From UBA4416 sp040387555 (GTDB lineage Bacteria > Bacteroidota > Bacteroidia > B-17B0 > Aurantibacillaceae), in assembly GCA_040387555.1 (NCBI GenBank), contig JAZKDO010000003.1, positions 868,001-932,000 on the forward strand: DNA of 64,000 bases, read 5' to 3'. A program made the translations under genes and the position numbers. Positions 59,100-64,000 of the stretch are shown one piece after another. Positions within the stretch are counted from its first letter, which is position 1; each line of letters begins with the position of its first letter. Below the pieces are notes generated by a model. It was not told where the DNA came from and searched no databases. It saw only the letters and a program-made list of their open reading frames with translations.

Positions 59100-60488
59100 T
59101 TATTTTAAGAGGTCGATTAATTTTTCTAAACTAACTTCTTCCTGTGTGCCGGCAGCCATGTTTTTTAGCATCACTGTATTTTTTGTCATTTCATTACTTC
59201 CCACAACACCCACAAAAGGAATGTTTTTTTTATCGGCATATTCAAATTGTTTGGCAATTTTCTTTACCACATCAGGGTAAACTTCAGCATTAATTCCAAC
59301 AGCTCTTAATTTCGATACTAAGCCAATGCAATGCATGAGCTCAGCTTCTCCAAAGTTTGCTAGTAATATTTTTGTTGTAGAGGTGTTGCTAATAGCGGCA
59401 GGGAACAAATTCAATTCTTCCATTACATCATAAATGCGATCAATCCCAAAAGAAATCCCTACACCTGATAAACCTTTTAATCCAAAGATACCTGTAAGGT
59501 CATCATAACGGCCACCACCTAATATACTTGGTGTAAAGGTTCCGGCATTTGCCTTTGCTTCAAAAATAGTTCCCGTATAATAATTCAGGCCGCGTGCCAA
59601 AGTAATATCCAGTTCAACAGTTACATGTTTTATAGCAATAGTTTTTAGATTGCTTAATAAGAAGTTGATTTCATCAATCCCCTTTTTACCTATTTCACTG
59701 CCTGAAAGAAAAGTGTTTAATACATTTACTTTTTCTTCGTTGGAACCCGAAAGATCTATTAAAGGTTCCAGTTTTTGAATAGCCTGTTCAGAAATCCCTT
59801 TTTCTTTCAATTCTTTCACTACACCTTCTTTGCCAATCTTATCCAGTTTGTCAATAGCAACTGTAATGTCAATTATCTGTTCACTAGCATTTAATGTTTC
59901 AGCAATACCACTTAAAATTTTTCTGTTGTTGAATTTTATGAGTACTGGAATATTTAATTCGGCAAATGATTTATCCATCATTGCCATTAATTCCAATTCG
60001 TTTATTAAAGAGTTGGAGCCAATCACATCCGCATCACACTGATAAAATTCACGATAACGCCCTTTCTGAGGTTTATCGGCACGCCAAACAGGTTGAATTT
60101 GGTAACGCTTAAATGGATATGTAATTAAGTGATTGTTCATTACCACGTATCGGGCAAATGGCACAGTTAAATCATAACGCAAAGCTTTTTCCGTCAGCAA
60201 TTCCGTGTTGTATGATTTTTCAAGCGAGGTAATAAATTCTTTTTTTAATTCTTCCTTTTTCTCTTCTTTACTCTCATGAATCCTGGAGTTCAATATTTTA
60301 AAAATCAATTGATCACCTTCTTCTCCATATTTTCCGGTAAGGGTAGAAATATTTTCCATACTAGGGGTTTCAATAGGGGAATAACCAAACAATTGAAAAT
60401 TGGTTTTAACAATATTGAAAATATATTGGCGTTTCTGCATTTCTGCTGGGCCAAAATCACGTGTACCCCTTGGAATCGATGGTTTCAT
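59100..60488 (-). CDS. hisS: Histidyl-tRNA synthetase
   Basis: 462 residues, class II aminoacyl-tRNA synthetase. It begins KPSIPRGTRDFGPAEMQKRQ. Motif 2 shows QPVWRADKPQKGRYREFYQC, histidine-binding ARGLNYYTGTIFEA and motif 3 GISFGIDRIYDV. The C-terminal anticodon-binding domain starts near 375. Start ATG 60488. It stands alone; divergent from the SPFH-RHH operon with 167 bp between. Confidence 0.97.
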   Translation of the reverse strand: MKPSIPRGTRDFGPAEMQKRQYIFNIVKTNFQLFGYSPIETPSMENISTLTGKYGEEGDQLIFKILNSRIHESKEEKKEELKKEFITSLEKSYNTELLTEKALRYDLTVPFARYVVMNNHLITYPFKRYQIQPVWRADKPQKGRYREFYQCDADVIGSNSLINELELMAMMDKSFAELNIPVLIKFNNRKILSGIAETLNASEQIIDITVAIDKLDKIGKEGVVKELKEKGISEQAIQKLEPLIDLSGSNEEKVNVLNTFLSGSEIGKKGIDEINFLLSNLKTIAIKHVTVELDITLARGLNYYTGTIFEAKANAGTFTPSILGGGRYDDLTGIFGLKGLSGVGISFGIDRIYDVMEELNLFPAAISNTSTTKILLANFGEAELMHCIGLVSKLRAVGINAEVYPDVVKKIAKQFEYADKKNIPFVGVVGSNEMTKNTVMLKNMAAGTQEEVSLEKLIDLLK

Positions 60489-60586
60489 AAATGAATCTTA
60501 AACAGTAAAAGTATAAATTTAACGAGAGCTTTGCAAAAGGACTTTCCAGTTGCTATAATAAGAAATCGTAAAATTATAATAAACGA

Positions 60587-60638
60587 TTGATTTTTGTATT
60601 AAATTATTGTTTAGATTTGTGATATCAATATGATATCA
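60587..60638 (+). promoter_or_regulatory. Promoter with tandem TGATATCA operator-like sites
   Basis: TTG (60587-60589), a 22-nt spacer and TAGATTTG (60612-60619) give a plausible -33/-7 pair. Directly downstream lie two identical octamers TGATATCA, at 60620-60627 and 60631-60638, 11 bp apart. Each is itself a palindrome. They cover the expected transcription start. Confidence 0.65.
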
Positions 60639-60655
60639 TTTAAATATTACTTATT

Positions 60656-61510
60656 ATGAAAACAGAAAAAATTATTACACCTTTCAATGGCTATTTGGTT
60701 ACTATTATACTATTAGTTACTCTAGCTTTAGTACTCTATGGCTTTGTTTCAGAAAACATGATATTAGCAGGTGTTTCACTTCTTATATCTGTCCTTTTAG
60801 CAAAGGGTTTTATGGTAGTAGGACCTAACAGCTCAAAAGTATTTTTGCTATTTGGAGATTACAAAGGAAGCGTTAAACAAAGTGGTTTTTTTTGGATCAA
60901 TCCACTTTATAATAGAACGAGTTTATCATTACGTGCAAGAAATTTTGAAAGTGAAAAGATTAAGGTTAATGATAAAATGGGTAACCCTATTTTAATCAGC
61001 GTTATATTAGTTTGGAAAGTTCAGGACACTTTTAAGTCTGCTTTTGATGTAGATAACTATGAAGATTTTATCAGAATTCAAACAGATTCGGCTGTCAGAA
61101 AACTTGCAGGTTCTTTTCCTTACGACCATTTTGAAGATGAGAGGGCAACAGTAACTTTGAGTACTAATTTTGATGATGTAAATATAGCACTGGAACACGA
61201 GGTCACTCAACGATTAGAGATTGCTGGCATTGAAGTAGTAGAGTCCAGAATTGGATATTTAGCTTACGCTCCTGAAATTGCTCATTCGATGTTACGAAGA
61301 CAACAGGCGTCTGCTATTGTTGCAGCTCGTCATAAAATTGTTGAAGGTGCAGTAGGTATGGTGGAAAGTGCTTTAAAACTGTTGGCAGAGAAAGCAATTA
61401 TTGAGTTTGACGAGGATAGAAAAGCAACCATGGTAAGTAATTTAATGGTTGTTCTTTGCGGAGATAGTGAAACTAAACCTGTGATAAATACCGGAACTTT
61501 AAATCAATAA
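60656..61510 (+). CDS. SPFH-domain membrane protein
   Basis: 284 residues. Two N-terminal hydrophobic segments (about 15-55), then a band-7/SPFH domain (about 56-230: VGPNSSKVFLLFGDYKGSVK, FWINPLYNRTSLSLRARNFE, SRIGYLAYAPEIAHSMLRRQ) and a helical tail. Membership is with prokaryotic stomatin-like proteins that pair with small RHH proteins. It is followed after 6 bp by a 56-residue RHH protein in the same operon. Its promoter carries tandem TGATATCA sites. Confidence 0.9.
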   Translation: MKTEKIITPFNGYLVTIILLVTLALVLYGFVSENMILAGVSLLISVLLAKGFMVVGPNSSKVFLLFGDYKGSVKQSGFFWINPLYNRTSLSLRARNFESEKIKVNDKMGNPILISVILVWKVQDTFKSAFDVDNYEDFIRIQTDSAVRKLAGSFPYDHFEDERATVTLSTNFDDVNIALEHEVTQRLEIAGIEVVESRIGYLAYAPEIAHSMLRRQQASAIVAARHKIVEGAVGMVESALKLLAEKAIIEFDEDRKATMVSNLMVVLCGDSETKPVINTGTLNQ

Positions 61511-61516
61511 AAAGGG

Positions 61517-61687
61517 ATGTCAGAAAAAAAATCATTTGCATTAAGAATTGATTCAGAAACAATGAAGGCTATTGAAAAATGGGCTGCTGATGAATTTCGT
61601 AGTGTTAATGGTCAGATCGAGTGGATGCTTAATAATAGTTTAAAAGAAGCTAAAAGACTTAAAGCAAAACCTGACCAGAAGAAGTGA
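61517..61687 (+). CDS. Arc-like ribbon-helix-helix protein, 56 aa
   Basis: The sequence SEKKSFALRIDSETMKAIEK then WAADEFRSVNGQIEWMLNNS has the RHH fold: a short strand KSFALRID, helix A (SETMKAIEKWAADE), a turn and helix B (VNGQIEWMLNNSLKEA), with a Lys-rich tail. RHH proteins bind DNA as dimers through the strand. Its ATG follows the SPFH stop by 6 bp with AAAAGGG before it. An autoregulatory role at the tandem sites upstream is likely but inferred. Confidence 0.85.
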   Translation: MSEKKSFALRIDSETMKAIEKWAADEFRSVNGQIEWMLNNSLKEAKRLKAKPDQKK

Positions 61688-61743
61688 TTTGTCTATTGGA
61701 ATGCTTGCCAGTGGTTTGTTTTAATTGATATAGCTGGCCTTTA

Positions 61744-62616
61744 TTATTCTATTTTTGCTTCCTCGGCCTGTAATACCTCATAGTATGTTGCACTTGAGGG
61801 ATCAGCATCATATACATATGCAATTACATGACATTTCTTTGGTCTGAAAATAGGATTGATAGTAAAATTTGGATACGATTTGACAATAGAATCATTCGCG
61901 TTTGATGGTGTTATAAAAATAGCATCGCCCCACTCACTGTTAATTGATCCACGCAATACATGGTTGAATTCATAATTTGGAACAAGTTGACTTCCCGATG
62001 GCAGTCTATAGTCCAGTTGCTCAGCAATCACGCTGTCTTCAGTTAAGAGAACAACTAATTTATAAATGCCTGTATTTTTTACCAGTGATTTTACGGTAAT
62101 ATCCGTTTTTAAGTTAGCGCTTCCGCTTGTATAAACATTTTTGATCTTTATTTCAAATTTAGCTGCCTGTGTGATTTGTTGTGCCACTTCGCTTCCCCAT
62201 AAACTATAGGCTTTAATAAATCCACCACTTCCATGGCCAACACGATTAATCAAGCCGTTCGGATTTCCAACAGATGAAATTCCAAATTGGGTGTCATAGG
62301 CATTCCCTGCAGGGGTTCTAAAATCTGTTGGATAAGTAGTTGAATTGATAGTTGAGAAAAAACCTGCATGAATGGCCAAGGGTACTATTTTACCTGCATA
62401 CTGTGTTTCTAGCGTCTTTAGCATATCTGCCGCGGTTGGACAGTTTCCACATTTATGACCAGTATAGTCTTCAACTAACACTTTTTTGTAAACGATTGAT
62501 GTACTCCCGGTAAATGTGGGTTCTATTTCAGGATTTGCATTTTGCACAAAATCGCAGCTTCCCATCGTTACAGAGATGAAAATCAAAACAATCAATGGAA
62601 AGAATATTTTTTTCAT
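61744..62616 (-). CDS. Omp28-related lipoprotein
   Basis: 290 residues from ATG 62616 (29 upstream residues in the longest frame overlap the DUF6029 gene and are rejected). Lipoprotein signal with MGSC (Cys21). A thioredoxin-like CGNC (Cys56/Cys59) sits in EDYTGHKCGNCP. The pattern is that of the Omp28/thioredoxin-fold outer-membrane proteins of Bacteroidota. The C-terminal half is beta-rich (LVVLLTEDSVIAEQLDY). It follows the DUF6029 gene by 14 bp, likely one operon. Confidence 0.85.
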   Translation of the reverse strand: MKKIFFPLIVLIFISVTMGSCDFVQNANPEIEPTFTGSTSIVYKKVLVEDYTGHKCGNCPTAADMLKTLETQYAGKIVPLAIHAGFFSTINSTTYPTDFRTPAGNAYDTQFGISSVGNPNGLINRVGHGSGGFIKAYSLWGSEVAQQITQAAKFEIKIKNVYTSGSANLKTDITVKSLVKNTGIYKLVVLLTEDSVIAEQLDYRLPSGSQLVPNYEFNHVLRGSINSEWGDAIFITPSNANDSIVKSYPNFTINPIFRPKKCHVIAYVYDADPSSATYYEVLQAEEAKIE

Positions 62617-62630
62617 AGGATTTATATTTA

Positions 62631-64000
62631 TTAAAAGCTGGATGAAATACTGAGGGATAAACCGCTGGATGCTGGAACAAAGCGACAGACTCCACCGGCA
62701 CAAAAAATACCCTGGCGCTGGCGTCCATAACTAATTGATATTCGGGTAGGGCCGTTGGTATAACCTAACATCCCAAAATAATAATGAACACGTTTTGATG
62801 GTTCTGGATTATTGTAGTTATACTGATCGGCAACCGTAATACTCCAATGAGTTGTTGGTGTCCATTCAATTAACTCAGACACCCACGACCCTGTATTATT
62901 AGTAATGTTTGTTTTACCGAAAGCATCTTTTGCGTGTTCTTTATAATCATAAGATCCAAAAAATCCTTGGGTTTCAAAACGGATAGCGGAACCTGTTTTA
63001 TAGCGCCATGTAATATCTAAAACGCCAATGTGTGATGTAATGTCCGGGTGCTCTTCCTTATCAGGCGTATTAAATTGAACAATAGATTGATTTAAAAATT
63101 GGTTGGCATACATAGCCGTTATTTTTAGTTTTTTACTTATTTTTTTTGTGATCTCAATATTAAAATCGTGATAATATTTATCTCCTACGTCGCTATAATT
63201 GGTAGTGTATTGAAAATGACGAATAGAATCTTTGGAGGGATCCAGTCCGATAGTATCCAAAGCATAATAAGCGGAACCGTTTACGGTTATATCCATACCG
63301 TATTTTCCACCTAAAAATGTTCCTTTTTTAAACTTATATTGTACTTCTCCGGTTCCACCAACTTCTCCGTTTGGTTGAGTGGCGTAAGGATAATAAGCCA
63401 TTAAAGAGTAAGTATGAAATTTACTGAAATCAGGATGGTAATTAATCATGTCAATTGTATTTTGCGCATTACGATCACTTCGGAAGCTCATATTGTCTAA
63501 CATTTTACCTGAAAACATAATAGAAAAACCATCCATTCCATAAGATGTAGAAGCGATAAGTGCCTGGCCTTCTTTATAGGAGAAATGATTTTGATAAGAA
63601 GGATCATTAATTTTATAGGCATACTCGGCATTAAAATTAAAACCCCCTCTTATAATTGTAAACCGACCTGCACTTGTTCCCACATTTTCCGGAAGTACCA
63701 AAGTAGGGTCCTGGTCTTCCTGAAACTTGCTTACAAAGCTCCCGCCAATAATTATTTTTGTTTTAGATTTCCCTAAGATGGAATCAAACAATTCCATTAT
63801 ATTCACTTCACCATCCAGTCCTCTAACAGTTCCAGGAGAAAGTGAAAAATAGGTTCTTTGTTTGCCTACTACTCCTTTTAAGGTAATGCCTTTTTTCGGA
63901 GTAAAAATCACGCGCATTCCATCCAACGCATTATCATACAACAAACCTCTGTTTTCATAAGCTCTCAAAGTAATGCCACTGCCAAACTGCTCATAAAAAT
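62631..64000 (-). CDS. DUF6029-type outer-membrane beta-barrel protein, 5' truncated by the window
   Basis: The frame is open to the right edge and continues past 64000, so the start codon is outside the window. About 456 residues are visible. Alternating strands such as SIMFSGKMLDNMSFR, FHTYSLMAYYPYATQ, IRFETQGFFGSYDY and the C-terminal SGLSLSISSSF show a beta-barrel ending in a Phe. It matches the DUF6029 family that is often next to Omp28-like lipoproteins. The function is unknown; the operon suggests a shared envelope role. Confidence 0.8.
   Translation of the reverse strand, partial: FYEQFGSGITLRAYENRGLLYDNALDGMRVIFTPKKGITLKGVVGKQRTYFSLSPGTVRGLDGEVNIMELFDSILGKSKTKIIIGGSFVSKFQEDQDPTLVLPENVGTSAGRFTIIRGGFNFNAEYAYKINDPSYQNHFSYKEGQALIASTSYGMDGFSIMFSGKMLDNMSFRSDRNAQNTIDMINYHPDFSKFHTYSLMAYYPYATQPNGEVGGTGEVQYKFKKGTFLGGKYGMDITVNGSAYYALDTIGLDPSKDSIRHFQYTTNYSDVGDKYYHDFNIEITKKISKKLKITAMYANQFLNQSIVQFNTPDKEEHPDITSHIGVLDITWRYKTGSAIRFETQGFFGSYDYKEHAKDAFGKTNITNNTGSWVSELIEWTPTTHWSITVADQYNYNNPEPSKRVHYYFGMLGYTNGPTRISISYGRQRQGIFCAGGVCRFVPASSGLSLSISSSF

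Overview
The window is AT-rich chromosomal DNA from a member of the Bacteroidota. The phylum call rests on promoter-like TAnnTTTG (-7) elements, weak or absent Shine-Dalgarno sequences, a type A T9SS sorting domain, DUF4783/DUF6029/Omp28-type proteins, an F1 beta/epsilon gene pair standing alone (atpD-atpC), a fused alpha/beta E1 dehydrogenase and an outer-membrane beta-barrel receptor with a carboxypeptidase-like N-terminal domain. waaA and several lipoproteins show a Gram-negative envelope. mqnE points to futalosine-route menaquinone. Genus cannot be resolved by reading alone. No rRNA, tRNA, CRISPR array, prophage or insertion sequence was recognised.

Layout. 1-10.7 kb: the start of an outer-membrane receptor, pyrG, a DinB-like DUF1572 protein, the E1 fusion, a GT39-type membrane glycosyltransferase, two divergent GH16 glycosidases, a 37-residue FeoB-associated-type peptide, nadC, DUF4783 and rlmH. 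11-24 kb: a transketolase split into two genes with a VWA protein between them, ychF, an AIM24-like protein, parE-parC, waaA and an SLC13 transporter. 24-30 kb: a TPR histidine kinase, fmt, HU, DUF58, an M48 lipoprotein and clpS. 30.4-37.9 kb: one giant 2498-residue secreted protein (TPR, PD40 propeller, regulatory-like domain, coiled coils, Asn-rich linkers, three SPOR domains). 38-47 kb: mqnE, GT2, two tandem TPR-SpoIIE phosphatases, a tiny OB-like protein and an ABC-F ATPase. 47-56 kb: udk, SPFH, an ABC ATPase, a T9SS-secreted hydrolase, a coiled-coil lipoprotein, prfB with a programmed frameshift, an ArsC-like protein and atpDC. 56-64 kb: cyanophycinase, a TPR protein without an output domain, a SET-domain protein, hisS, an SPFH-RHH operon, an Omp28-like lipoprotein and a 5'-truncated DUF6029 protein.

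Most genes are housekeeping and sit in short unrelated transcription units. Recurrent themes are TPR-based signalling (four related proteins with kinase, phosphatase or no output domain), envelope and secretion proteins, and a dispersed palindromic repeat family (core TTCGAGCGNAGTCGAGA) found between genes, at gene starts and probably inside one coding sequence.

The most interesting items are the giant PorE-like but SPOR-ended protein with triplet microsatellites and a large internal duplication; a tandem TGATATCA operator-like site upstream of an SPFH-RHH operon; apparently leaderless promoters at prfB and mqnE; the RF2 frameshift site; a small SET-domain protein; and the REP-like repeats.
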